64,000 nucleotides of DNA, taken from Chitinophagales bacterium. GTDB lineage: Bacteria > Bacteroidota > Bacteroidia > Chitinophagales > Saprospiraceae. The notes beneath the pieces were generated by a model, which did not search any database, was not told the origin of the DNA, and saw only the letters and a list, made by a program, of their open reading frames with translations. The DNA lies in NCBI GenBank assembly GCA_022360175.1, contig JAKSDI010000303.1, positions 18,129-82,128 on the forward strand, given 5' to 3'. Position numbers and translations under genes: made by a program. Below, in pieces: positions 1-8,076 of this stretch (within the stretch, counting starts at the first letter, position 1; every line of letters begins with the position of its first letter).

Positions 1-1081
1 GTACACATATCTGTTCGTTTAGATTGACAGGAGCTCCACAGTTAGCAACTAACTCTAAACCCGTAGGGTTACATGCTCCAATTTGTACATTACCAGCATA
101 CTGGCCTACAGGAATATTGGCAAAACCGCCACCAAATTCATTACTTGCCTGAGGCCTGAAAAATGGTTGCCCAGGTTGTTCGTCTGCAATACTAACATCA
201 AAATCCATGGCACAAGAACCATCTTTCAATCGAAGGCACAACTGGAAAATTAATGTAGAATCCGTAACTGTTAATACATTGGCAGGAGGCGGAGCACTCC
301 AGGAAACGGTAATGCTACCTTCTTGAACTCCTGCGGCATTTATAGGGTTACCTATGTTGGCTTCACTGAAGTTAGCCAGGTTTTGAGGAACAATTACGTT
401 TTCAAAAACCGCTTTCGTAGAATCCCAAACGACCGGAAACTGAAAACTGGTGAGGCCATCAAAACCGAGTACTCGGAAGTCTATACACACGAGGTCTCCT
501 TCATTACCACTTTCATCAGAAATATCAATAATAAAAGGGCGTAGGCAAGAGCCGATCAATGCAGTATCTATTTCTGCAGTTTCTATACCAATGTTTGCAC
601 AGGAAGCTTGTACAGTGGTAGATTTCCTTCTAATATAAGGTGTATTTAAGTCAGGGTCACCAGTAGTAGGAATAATGATTTGACTGGAAGCACCATAATC
701 TCCTAATACCTCGAAACAGACTTCGTAGATTATGGTTCCATCAGCTAAAATAGTATGTCCTGCAGCATTGGGGTCCATACAATCATCAAATTCCCAGGTA
801 AGTAGCAATCTTCCCGCATTTATTTGCGTGAAATTGGCACCTGTAAGTCCTGGAAGGTTATAAGCACCAGTACCTGTTAATTGAAGTACAGTTGAATCCC
901 ACTCTATATAATATTGAGTAGATAAAATGTCTGTGAAGTCAGCTACTTCTACATCTACGCAAAAAGCGTCGCCTGTACAAGGAGGATCACCATCTGGAGC
1001 GATGATATTAATGGATGGCTGTGCAAATGCAGCAGTAGAGAATACTAGTCCAAAAACCAGCAGAGTTACTATCCTTTTCAT
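1..1081 (-). CDS. Secreted cohesin-like protein, C-terminus beyond window
   Basis: An open frame reads from an ATG at 1081 to the left edge with no stop, so only about 360 N-terminal residues are present. It begins with a clear signal peptide (MKRIVTLLVFGLVFSTAAFA, then Q). Two copies of a beta-sandwich-like unit follow, each with a 'W-D-S-T-xx-x-L/F' strand and a Gly/Asn-rich loop (roughly residues 22-170 and 180-320). This resembles cohesin-like domains found in large Bacteroidota surface proteins. A C-terminal T9SS sorting domain would be expected outside the window but cannot be seen. The gene lies 89 bp downstream of a PorP/SprF-like gene on the same strand, an arrangement typical of T9SS adhesins and their outer-membrane partner. 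The reading frame is certain; the domain call is moderate. Confidence 0.75.
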   Translation of the reverse strand, partial: MKRIVTLLVFGLVFSTAAFAQPSINIIAPDGDPPCTGDAFCVDVEVADFTDILSTQYYIEWDSTVLQLTGTGAYNLPGLTGANFTQINAGRLLLTWEFDDCMDPNAAGHTILADGTIIYEVCFEVLGDYGASSQIIIPTTGDPDLNTPYIRRKSTTVQASCANIGIETAEIDTALIGSCLRPFIIDISDESGNEGDLVCIDFRVLGFDGLTSFQFPVVWDSTKAVFENVIVPQNLANFSEANIGNPINAAGVQEGSITVSWSAPPPANVLTVTDSTLIFQLCLRLKDGSCAMDFDVSIADEQPGQPFFRPQASNEFGGGFANIPVGQYAGNVQIGACNPTGLELVANCGAPVNLNEQICV

Positions 1082-1170
1082 GGGAAAATATGATTTGGGA
1101 AGTATGATCTTTAAATCCAAAACAAGGGAATTAAATAAATTCTGAAAATACTTGGCATGCATATGTTATA

Positions 1171-2124
1171 CTAGTCTCTGTATAGAGAAAACGCCAAGTT
1201 GATTTCGTGAGTAGAACCAGCGGTTGGTCCGAAGGAACTGAAAGAGTAATCAAATCCATAACCTACCCGAAAGGTACGGTCATAATCCTGACTTAGGTTA
1301 ACTCCAGTTTCCAAATGTACATTACCAGCGGTAGAAGCACCAGCACCAATCCACATATTGATAGGCATATAATAACGCAAGTTAAGATCAGCATTTAAAG
1401 GAGCGCCCTGAGTGTATTTCACCCATAGTGATGGCTCCAGAAAACTGCTACCGTTACGATCCAGAAATTTTATGAATCCCAGCATACCATAGTAGTGCTG
1501 GACTCTGGTAGTAACAAACTCGTCGTTTTCATTTTTAAAGGTGAGATCGAGTCCAAATACCTGTGGTACAGAAACTCCGGCATAAAAGAAGTCATCTCTA
1601 CGGCCTACCATTTGATAGTAGTAAAGCCCTACTCCTACATCAGGAAAGAATTGAGACTGATCGGTAGAACCTAGTAAATCTCCTTCATCTCGAAGTTTGA
1701 TTTCAGAAGCATCTATTCGATAGTTTACTGCACCACCGCTGATACCAATTACAAATCCACTTTCTTCAGGATTTGGTGAAACCACACCTGCAATACGTCC
1801 GTATATACCTGTAAAGCCAGTTGGCCCTGTCTGATCATTCATCAGAAAACCACCTGCCATAAAGGATACACCCGACCCCTGAGTGTGAAGGTAAGATCCT
1901 CTCAAAGTTTGAGTACGAGGTCCATTCTCTAAACCGACCCATTGCGAACGGTAAGATGCTCCGAAGTTCAGGTTTTGCCCGAACGCCAGAAAATCACTTT
2001 CCACCGCTGCCGGATTGAGAATGCCAATATTATCTCTGTACTGAGTAAAGAGGGTAAGTTGTTGTGCCTCTAAGGCTGTCAAGGAAACCACAATAGTGGC
2101 AATTAATAGCATGAATCGCGTCAT
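1171..2124 (-). CDS. PorP/SprF family type IX secretion outer-membrane protein
   Basis: The protein starts MTRFMLLIATIVVSLTALEA and is cleaved before QQ. It then shows the family's opening 'FTQYRDNIGILNPAA', followed by 'GASYRSQWVGLENGPRTQT' and alternating beta strands to a C-terminal aromatic strand (INLAFSLYRD), about 317 residues in all, normal for the family. Members sit in the outer membrane and help deliver or anchor T9SS adhesins. An upstream in-frame ATG at 2151 would add nine residues, but it overlaps the -7 box TAACTTTG (2156-2149), so 2124 is the better start. It precedes the cohesin-like gene in the same direction. The family call is strong; the specific partner is inferred from adjacency. 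Confidence 0.88.
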   Translation of the reverse strand: MTRFMLLIATIVVSLTALEAQQLTLFTQYRDNIGILNPAAVESDFLAFGQNLNFGASYRSQWVGLENGPRTQTLRGSYLHTQGSGVSFMAGGFLMNDQTGPTGFTGIYGRIAGVVSPNPEESGFVIGISGGAVNYRIDASEIKLRDEGDLLGSTDQSQFFPDVGVGLYYYQMVGRRDDFFYAGVSVPQVFGLDLTFKNENDEFVTTRVQHYYGMLGFIKFLDRNGSSFLEPSLWVKYTQGAPLNADLNLRYYMPINMWIGAGASTAGNVHLETGVNLSQDYDRTFRVGYGFDYSFSSFGPTAGSTHEINLAFSLYRD

Positions 2125-2148
2125 GGGATGATAAGTTTTTGAGATGCG

Positions 2149-2156
2149 CAAAGTTA
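2149..2156 (-). promoter_or_regulatory. -7 promoter element of the PorP-like gene
   Basis: The minus strand reads TAACTTTG, an exact match to the Bacteroidota -7 consensus TAnnTTTG. It lies 25 bp before the ATG at 2124, giving a leader of about 19 nt. No good -33 TTTG is present at 19-20 bp spacing, so only half of the promoter is convincing. Confidence 0.45.
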
Positions 2157-2220
2157 GAAAAAAAAATTTCCCAACAGATACAATATCCAGAAATTATAGA
2201 TTAAAAACTTATTAATTATT

Positions 2221-2516
2221 TCCAAATTTGTTCTTGCGGTACCCCAACGCGAAATCATTCATGGTGGTATCGGAAAATAGTAAGAAATAAGCGAAATGGA
2301 AAGGATAAATGTGGACAACAATCGTTGTCATGCGGTAGTTCTTCCGTGAGGATTATGATCGTTGCGAACAACACAGCCCCGGGAAGACACGCGTTTACCT
2401 TATACGCTGCTCTTACAACCGAAACCTCCTGATTTGTGTAGGTGTACCTCTCAAAGCTCTTGGCTTTTGATGAATTTTACTTCACCATCAGCCATAAAAC
2501 GGTTCCAAATTTAGGA
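2221..2516 (-). ncRNA. Candidate structured RNA of unknown class
   Basis: This stretch is clearly richer in G+C than the flanking intergenic DNA and has no convincing ORF. On the minus strand the ends can pair (CCTAAATTTG at 2515-2506 with CAAATTTGG at 2230-2222, one bulge). Between them lie several hairpins: TGGCTGATG with CATCA-AAA-GCCA (2494-2461), a long stem CTTCCCG/CGGAAG containing GTTG-TTCG-CAAC (2386-2339, inner loop near 2360-2371), and GACAAC-GATT-GTTGTC (2329-2314). A -7-like TAAATTTG overlaps the 5' end (2513-2506). I could not match it to tmRNA, RNase P or SRP RNA by their conserved motifs. A 6S-type RNA, an orphan RNA, or a distal leader of the PorP gene remain possible. Strand is uncertain because the stems are symmetric. 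Confidence 0.35.
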
Positions 2517-2530
2517 TTTAGATTTTAGAA

Positions 2531-2549
2531 TCTCCTACAATGCAGGAGA
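2531..2549. terminator. Small hairpin downstream of the TSP3 gene
   Basis: TCTCCT and AGGAGA pair across a 7-nt loop. On the plus strand it is followed by TATTTTC. It lies between the end of the TSP3-repeat gene (2699) and the candidate RNA and could terminate either. The stem is only 6 bp, so this is tentative. Confidence 0.3.
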
Positions 2550-2698
2550 GTATTTTCATAAACAAGTAAAAAAAGCAGAGCGCTTGCAATTCACATTACA
2601 ACTAAAAATAAATCTTAAATTACTGTTTAAAAGTAAATTAACGCACAATAAGGCAAATGATAACATTTTAATCGCTTAAATGTTAAAATCTCCTCTTT

Positions 2699-3880
2699 TC
2701 AAAAGTCAAAAGTGTCATTTTGACAATTAATGTCTATAATAAAATAGAAAAATGGTAAAGATTGCAAGATTGCATCGATGGATTCAACACTTGTTTCGAA
2801 TGCTTGTTGGGTCTTTTGCATCGCTGGTATGCAGTAATTTTTTTCATCTGAAATGGATCCATCTGCATCTACATCTAAAACAGGACAGCCGTTTAAAGCA
2901 TTACTTCCTGGAAGCTTCGGGCAACTATCATCAACATCCGAAAGTCCATCCTGATCCCAATCGGGGCAACCCGCTGCTGCTTTAGGCCCTGCTTCATACG
3001 GACATCTATCCAATATATCTGCTACACCATCACCATCTCGATCAGGGCAACCATTTAATGCTGCCACTCCATAAGAATCAGGACAAAGGTCTTCCAAATC
3101 TTCTACACCATCTTCATCTCGATCAGGGCAACCTTGTGCCGACCAATTCCCTTTCACTTTAGGACAAGCATCATCTATGTCTGCTAATCCATCCCGATCA
3201 CTATCCTTAGGAAGAAAACGTATTACAAAACCAGCTCGTCCAAATGCTAACCAATCATTCGCTGAAGGATTGGCTGCATTACTTATTCCGTCCAAGTCAT
3301 CTGAAAATGCAGTTTGAGTACCTGCTTCTATTGTGAATGCCCAACGCCTATTGATATCCATTTTTACACCTACTCCTATTGGCAATACAGGCATAATAGA
3401 TGGAAATTTAAAAGATTCGTCTTTCTCTATTCTAGTTAATAATGCCTCATCATCTGTAATAGGGAAAACAGGAGTTGCTTCGTAATATATAGTGCCAATA
3501 CCAGCAAAAATGTAAGGACTAATTTGTCGATAGAATTGATAACTTCCCGGGTACCTACGTTTGCCCAAAGGCTCCCACTCCACCGTCATATCAAGTTGTG
3601 CAGCACGTGCATGGAATGTATAGCCTCTATACTTATATGGATCCTCTCCTTTATAAGTAGCGTATGCTCCCATGAATCTCAAGCCTAGCGTAGGACTTAT
3701 GTTCCGCTTCAACATTAAGCTATAAATAGCTTCGGTCTCTGACAGGCTCGGATACCACTCAGAAGTGAGATCACCTTGATAAGCAGTACCACCAATCAAT
3801 AGACTTGCTTCCCAATTTGCCTGCTGGGCCAGCATACTCATAGGCACCATGAGTAGTAACAATATGTGTAGCCTCGTCAT
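2699..3880 (-). CDS. Outer-membrane beta-barrel protein with TSP3 calcium repeats (DUF6089-like)
   Basis: The 393-residue protein has a signal peptide (MTRLHILLLLMVPMSMLA), a beta-barrel-like half of about 200 residues (starting 'ANWEASLLIGGTAYQGDL'), and four to five thrombospondin type-3 repeats of the form D-x-D-x-D-G-(L/V)-x-D-x-x-D-x-C-P (about residues 226-335), which bind calcium in other proteins. Related Bacteroidota proteins normally continue into an OmpA peptidoglycan-binding domain. Here the repeats are followed by only about 50 residues (DEKNYCIPAMQKTQQ... to NDTFDF) without the usual OmpA motifs, so the protein looks C-terminally short or divergent. It is transcribed alone. Confidence 0.72.
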   Translation of the reverse strand: MTRLHILLLLMVPMSMLAQQANWEASLLIGGTAYQGDLTSEWYPSLSETEAIYSLMLKRNISPTLGLRFMGAYATYKGEDPYKYRGYTFHARAAQLDMTVEWEPLGKRRYPGSYQFYRQISPYIFAGIGTIYYEATPVFPITDDEALLTRIEKDESFKFPSIMPVLPIGVGVKMDINRRWAFTIEAGTQTAFSDDLDGISNAANPSANDWLAFGRAGFVIRFLPKDSDRDGLADIDDACPKVKGNWSAQGCPDRDEDGVEDLEDLCPDSYGVAALNGCPDRDGDGVADILDRCPYEAGPKAAAGCPDWDQDGLSDVDDSCPKLPGSNALNGCPVLDVDADGSISDEKNYCIPAMQKTQQAFETSVESIDAILQSLPFFYFIIDINCQNDTFDF

Positions 3881-4335
3881 AATCTATAATTAATAACCAA
3901 TTCGCCTGATCACTATGCAATCAGCCTAATTAATAAACACAGTGCATGCGTGCCAGAAAATATACAAGCGATTTGGATTGTGCTCTCCTAATGTATCTTT
4001 AAAATCGACTCTATAACAACTTTTCACACAATTGAATGGGAATAAATCCCTTAATACGAACAAAAACTTTAGCTCACAGGTGTTTCATAAAACACTCTTA
4101 CGTCCAATTGTTTTCTATGAGTGATTGCTCATTCGGTTGTGGGAATGGTCATTAAAGAAGGAAAATTTAGATACATAAGTACAGGGCCTAAGAAGGGGGG
4201 GATCATTAAGCCGCTCTAAGATAAGCTTAAACAACTGTATACACAAAATCTATATAATAATTTTAAAAATAGGTAAGCTATAGGACAGGTATCCGCCATC
4301 ATTTAAACTAAAATACTGAAAGCTATAAAAGCAAA
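3881..4335. other. Gene-free stretch
   Basis: I find no ORF or RNA gene that I can support. A possible plus-strand promoter (TTTG at 3972-3975, 18 bp, TATCTTTA at 3994-4001) has no recognisable gene downstream. The leader of the TSP3-repeat gene (start 3880, minus) lies at the left end. Confidence 0.4.
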
Positions 4336-4354
4336 ACGCCTCTCAAGGAGGCGT
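4336..4354 (-). terminator. Rho-independent terminator, minus strand
   Basis: ACGCCTC (4336-4342) pairs with GAGGCGT (4348-4354) around a 5-nt loop. On the minus strand the stem is followed by TTTGCTTTTATA. The nearest minus-strand gene, the CorA-like one, ends about 450 bp upstream, so this may end a long corA tail or the candidate RNA at 4384-4592. Confidence 0.6.
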
Positions 4355-4383
4355 TGCAATATCAGCAAGTTTAAAATATAAAG

Positions 4384-4592
4384 AGAAAGAAAAGCTCTTA
4401 AGTAAGAGAGCAAATCCAATTTATCATTTTATGGTGGCATCTTTTTAGGTCATACTTTGTTGAATCCCGATAGCTATCGGGACGCTGATGCCCTGCATCG
4501 TCTACGTTTTTCGCCTCGTCTGTACAAAAAAATCTGCTCGACCAAAAAAGCAATCTAAATCTGCTCTCTTACTTACTTATAATACGAATATA
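4384..4592 (-). ncRNA. Nested inverted-repeat element: candidate small RNA or foldback repeat
   Basis: Three nested self-complementary parts are visible. The outer arms TAAGTAAGAGAGCAAAT (4399-4415) and the complement of 4559-4575 match at 16 of 17 positions. Inner arms CTTTTTAGGTC (4441-4451) and GACCAAAAAAG (4540-4550) pair at 10 of 11. The apex holds a perfect 18-bp palindrome, TCCCGATAGCTATCGGGA (4465-4482), and a second hairpin, GATGC-CCT-GCATC (4487-4499). On the minus strand a -7-like TATATTCG (4592-4585) precedes the outer arm. The 3' arm overlaps an alternative hairpin, GCTCT-N8-AGAGC, followed by a U-rich tail (4410-4384). It could equally be a short non-autonomous transposable repeat; no target duplication is obvious. 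Confidence 0.35.
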
Positions 4593-4810
4593 AAAACTCT
4601 ATAAATCCGATACCTATTTAGTTATTAACAAAATGTTAATAAAAAACATAAGTCATTAAAAATCAACCATCTACAAATCAAATCAAATGTTAGTTTACTT
4701 TTCAACACTGTTAATAAGTCGTTAGGAACACCTTAAAATCTTGCAAAAAGCATGTTCAATCATCAAAGATGAGAGGTAAGGAGTAGGAAAGATTGGGATT
4801 TACGTTCTTT

Positions 4811-5758
4811 TTAAAACAACCTTTTCCGTTGAAAATACCAGGCTACAAGCAGGCTAAAAACTATAGAGACACCAAAAATAACAGCCATCGCATAAGATTT
4901 TCCCTGAAGCGGCAAAGGGACATTCATACCATAAAAGCTAGCGACTAAGGTGGGCACCATTAAAATAATGGTGATAGTGGTGAGACGCCGGATTGTAATA
5001 TTGAGATTATTGGAAATAATTGAGCCATAAGCATCCATTGTTCCATTCAGGATATTTGTGTAGATATTGGCCATTTCCAATGCCTGGCTATTGTCGATAA
5101 TAATGTCTTCAAAAAGGTCTGATTTATCTTCATCATCTCTGATATTCAGAAAATCAGTACGCTTCATTTTCATCTTAAGCAATTCATTAGCACTGAGAGA
5201 ATTGACAAAATACACCAGGCTTTTTTCAATGCTAAGCAATTGCTTCAATTCACGATTACGGCTAGAATCGTATAATTCTTTTTCTATTAGATTGCGTTTA
5301 AGATTGAGTTTTTTCAAACAGGTAAGAAAACGATATACGTTTTGTTCCATCATATGTAGCACAAATCCAGATTCATCATCAGGATTAAAGTGTCTTACTT
5401 TATCATCTAAAAAAGACTGCAAAACAGGGTTTTCATAAGAAGTTATCGTAATAATATACCCTGCTACCATAATAATGCCGATAGGGACGGTTATATATAT
5501 CGCATCATTTTCTTCTTCCGTTTCATTAAGAATAGGAGTGTTCACCACTATCAAACGGATATCATCTTCCCGCTCATAACGCGAGCGTTCATCAATGTCA
5601 AGGGAGTCTGTAAGAAAATCAAGAGGAATATCAAATTGCAAAGCAATTTCCTCCAACTCTTCATGGCTGAAAGGAGGTGAGATATTGATCCAACATCCAT
5701 CTTCCGGTACTTCCAGCTCTTTAAGTTTCCTGTCCACTTTGGCATAATACCGGACCAT
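4811..5758 (-). CDS. corA: CorA-family divalent metal (Mg/Co) transporter
   Basis: The 315-residue length fits the family. There is a soluble cytoplasmic N-terminal domain of about 250 residues rich in acidic and helical segments. Two C-terminal membrane helices follow, with the family's signature G-M-N in 'ASFYGMNVPLPL' between them and a basic C-terminus (QRKRLF). The known role is a pentameric channel for Mg2+ and sometimes Co2+ or Ni2+ in the inner membrane. The gene stands alone on the minus strand. Its promoter region holds a striking 18-bp palindrome (5806-5823), which suggests dedicated control. Family assignment is strong; the transported ion cannot be told from sequence alone. Confidence 0.9.
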   Translation of the reverse strand: MVRYYAKVDRKLKELEVPEDGCWINISPPFSHEELEEIALQFDIPLDFLTDSLDIDERSRYEREDDIRLIVVNTPILNETEEENDAIYITVPIGIIMVAGYIITITSYENPVLQSFLDDKVRHFNPDDESGFVLHMMEQNVYRFLTCLKKLNLKRNLIEKELYDSSRNRELKQLLSIEKSLVYFVNSLSANELLKMKMKRTDFLNIRDDEDKSDLFEDIIIDNSQALEMANIYTNILNGTMDAYGSIISNNLNITIRRLTTITIILMVPTLVASFYGMNVPLPLQGKSYAMAVIFGVSIVFSLLVAWYFQRKRLF

Positions 5759-5796
5759 TGCTGATTTCCTTATTGGTGAGGTAATTTATTCGGATA

Positions 5797-5828
5797 CAAA
5801 CATAAGACTTTATCGATAAAGTCGAAAA
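5797..5828 (-). promoter_or_regulatory. corA promoter with palindromic spacer
   Basis: The minus strand carries the -7 box TATGTTTG (5804-5797) and, 19-20 bp upstream, TTTC/TTTT (5828-5824) as an imperfect -33 box. The spacer is almost wholly occupied by the perfect 18-bp palindrome GACTTTATCGATAAAGTC (5806-5823). A regulator bound there would sit between the two promoter boxes, the geometry used by MerR-type activators and by steric repressors. Confidence 0.6.
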
Positions 5829-5881
5829 CGAGGGAAGGAAATTGGAGCGCAAAAACAAGAAGTTATAATGCCTTTTGGTTA

Positions 5882-6646
5882 TTACTCTTCTTCTTCATTA
5901 GTTTTCCGATGATGCATGTGTTGGACAAAGTACTCATAAATAGGCAATTCTTCTACTTTAGCATTTCCCCAATTAGGTGATAAACCATGGCTAATTCGAT
6001 AATAATCTGCGATGATATCAGCTTGCTGCTCGAAGTTAAAGTCCTGCCACTTTTTATTTTCGTTCCTGGCTTTATTCAAGCCTTCTACACCACCATAATT
6101 ATACCGCTCTTCAGTATACTGTGCTTGTAAAGCTTTTGAAATATAGCTTATCCCTAAATGTTGATATTGCCAGACGTGTACCAATTCATGTACTAAAATA
6201 GGCCTGCTCATTTTCCCCCAACTATTGATGACATAAAAACTAACGTAGCAGAAGCGATATTGGCGTGGCCCTATCAACGCATACTCATCAATCCGTACCC
6301 GGCTATAATTAATTGAATTCCCAAAGATACTCCTCGCCAATTTTTCCTCGCTTCTGCGGAGTGGACGGCTATTTAATTTAACGAAGTCATTGGCAGTTTC
6401 TAATATTTCTGATATCCCTACCATATCTAATAATAACAAGAGCAACTCTATCCACCACAGTAGTATATGCCCTCCTAATAATTCACTGGCCATGCCACTT
6501 TTCAAATTACGGGATATATGTTGTACGCCAGTTTGAAAGTGTAATAATACACGGCTACTCCTATGAGGCAGATAACGAAGTATATCAACCAAGCGGAGTG
6601 GAATCGCAACAATTTTGAGTAATAAATTGCGTAAAAAAATTTTCAT
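5882..6646 (-). CDS. Membrane-associated protein with metallopeptidase-like HELVH motif
   Basis: The 254-residue protein has a basic, hydrophobic N-terminus, a second hydrophobic segment around residues 60-78 (ILLWWIELLLLLLDMVGI), and then 'PILVHELVHVWQYQHLG' near residue 160. That is an HExxH zinc-site motif in the H-E-x-x-H-x-x-Q form seen in DUF4157-like domains. A downstream Glu/Asp-rich stretch ('FNFEQQADIIADYYR') could supply the third ligand. It lies 27 bp after the LolC/E-like gene on the same strand, probably cotranscribed. The catalytic role is not demonstrated, and such domains are sometimes inactive. Confidence 0.55.
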   Translation of the reverse strand: MKIFLRNLLLKIVAIPLRLVDILRYLPHRSSRVLLHFQTGVQHISRNLKSGMASELLGGHILLWWIELLLLLLDMVGISEILETANDFVKLNSRPLRRSEEKLARSIFGNSINYSRVRIDEYALIGPRQYRFCYVSFYVINSWGKMSRPILVHELVHVWQYQHLGISYISKALQAQYTEERYNYGGVEGLNKARNENKKWQDFNFEQQADIIADYYRISHGLSPNWGNAKVEELPIYEYFVQHMHHRKTNEEEE

Positions 6647-6682
6647 CAGGTATATCTACTTAAACAGGTATATCTACTTAAA
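6647..6682. repeat. Perfect 2 x 18-bp tandem duplication
   Basis: The unit CAGGTATATCTACTTAAA occurs twice without mismatch. It spans the stop codon of the LolC/E-like gene and the gap to the next gene, so the duplication widened the spacing between them and left a second copy of the 'AAG TAG' end. Confidence 0.85.
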
Positions 6683-7981
6683 CCGGATTGCTTTTACCGG
6701 ACTAATACTTGTTACCAGATATGATGGCAATACCAAAAATGTTAGTGTAATGAGTAGGGTGCCCAAATTAATGAGTAAAATTGGCCACAAATTGAGATCA
6801 ATAGGTGCCGTAGACAAATAATAGTTTTCTTCTGAAAGTTGAATAAATTCAAATCGATCTTGTAATACACATAAACCTAGTCCAATCAGGTTGCCCCAAA
6901 ACAGGCCTACCAGAATAATATAAGCTGCATAGTAGAGAAAAATCTTTCGAATTCCCCAATTGGTTGTACCCAGTGATTTCAGAATACCGATCATGTTGGT
7001 TCGCTCTAGTATAAGGATAAGTAAAGCTGTCATCATATTGATAATTGCAACTACTACCATCAGCGTAAGTATCACAATCTCATTGATATCCTGTAGATCG
7101 AGCCAATCAAATATTTCAGGCAATTTTTCCCGAATAGTTTCAGCATATAAGTCATTAGGCAATTCTTCAAAATAAATATGTTCTGCCAGTGGCAACAAGT
7201 CATCTATATCATCGATAAATACTTCAAAACCACTCACCTGATTTTCACTCCATCCTAGTAACTGCTGTATTTGACGTATATCAACCAATGCGAATTTTAA
7301 ATCATATTCTTCCAGGCCTGTACGATAAACACCACTCACAAAGAATCGGCGCTGAAGTTGCTCTCCTTTTTCTACAAAATGAACGATGAAACTATCTCCT
7401 GTATCAAGTTGTAAACGATTCGATGTTTGTTGGGAAATAAGAATATCCCTTGACATCGTAGAATCAGGCATATTCAAGCGTTTACCTCTTTTGATATACC
7501 GATCCATAAACTCCCAATCAAAATCAGTTCCCACTCCTTTTAAAATGATACCCTCTATTTCTTTATCTTTCTTTTTGCCTGCCTCTATAATCCCAGGTTT
7601 AATGGCAAACGTCTGAATGTGGCGTACGCCCCCTTTCGTAGTTCGTATTCGTTCTACAGGATTATTAAAGACCATTTCCCGGCTAGTGTATTCAACTGGC
7701 CCCAAATTTTCTAACGAAGGATAAAAAATTTGATCCTTTTGGATAGGATAAGCTTCTAATAAAGATCGGCTAATATCTGTATCTGTTATATGGATATGCC
7801 CCCAGAAACCAAATATCTTACTACTGATTTCCTTTTTAAAACCTGCTATCAAAGCATTGGCACATATCATTACCGCCACACTTAATGCGATTGCAATCAC
7901 CGCAATTCGTATGATAAGCCTGGAAAATGATTGTTGCCCAGAAGCAGCGACCCGCCTTGCTATAAAATATTCAAACTTCAT
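6674..7981 (-). CDS. LolC/LolE-like ABC transporter permease (FtsX fold)
   Basis: The 435-residue protein has an N-terminal membrane helix (about 22-47) following 'FEYFIARRVA', a large periplasmic domain of about 230 residues, and three C-terminal helices (about 300-330, 345-372, 392-420) ending 'SPVKAIRFK'. This is the classic layout of LolC/E, which extract lipoproteins from the inner membrane. The ATPase partner LolD is not in the window. The gene is divergent from tyrS and appears to be read from the -7 box TATATTTG (8000-7993), only 12 bp before the ATG. The metallopeptidase-like gene follows closely. Confidence 0.85.
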   Translation of the reverse strand: MKFEYFIARRVAASGQQSFSRLIIRIAVIAIALSVAVMICANALIAGFKKEISSKIFGFWGHIHITDTDISRSLLEAYPIQKDQIFYPSLENLGPVEYTSREMVFNNPVERIRTTKGGVRHIQTFAIKPGIIEAGKKKDKEIEGIILKGVGTDFDWEFMDRYIKRGKRLNMPDSTMSRDILISQQTSNRLQLDTGDSFIVHFVEKGEQLQRRFFVSGVYRTGLEEYDLKFALVDIRQIQQLLGWSENQVSGFEVFIDDIDDLLPLAEHIYFEELPNDLYAETIREKLPEIFDWLDLQDINEIVILTLMVVVAIINMMTALLILILERTNMIGILKSLGTTNWGIRKIFLYYAAYIILVGLFWGNLIGLGLCVLQDRFEFIQLSEENYYLSTAPIDLNLWPILLINLGTLLITLTFLVLPSYLVTSISPVKAIRFK

Positions 7982-7992
7982 AGTATCTGCCG

Positions 7993-8058
7993 CAAATATA
8001 GCATATCAATGAAACCTTTTCTTTATGTCTTTAGTTTTTGGCAAAAAAATTACCTTTG
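7993..8058. promoter_or_regulatory. Divergent promoter region of the lolC/E-like gene and tyrS
   Basis: Minus strand: -7 box TATATTTG (8000-7993). Plus strand: -7 box TACCTTTG (8051-8058). Both match TAnnTTTG exactly. No TTTG is found at the ideal 19-20 bp distance for either, so the -33 boxes are weak. The plus-strand box lies 18 bp before the tyrS ATG at 8077, which argues against the alternative TTG start at 8038. Confidence 0.5.
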
Positions 8059-8076
8059 CGCACAAATAGCTATGCA

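Noticed and set aside
2221..2516. RNase P RNA, tmRNA or SRP RNA
   Set aside because: The conserved motifs I would expect (GAGGAAAGTCCG; the tmRNA ends and tag frame; GGAAG...GCAG of the SRP tip) are absent on both strands, so the element is left unclassified.
5067..5438. 123-codon plus-strand frame opposite corA
   Set aside because: It is antisense to an intact corA and lacks recognisable motifs.
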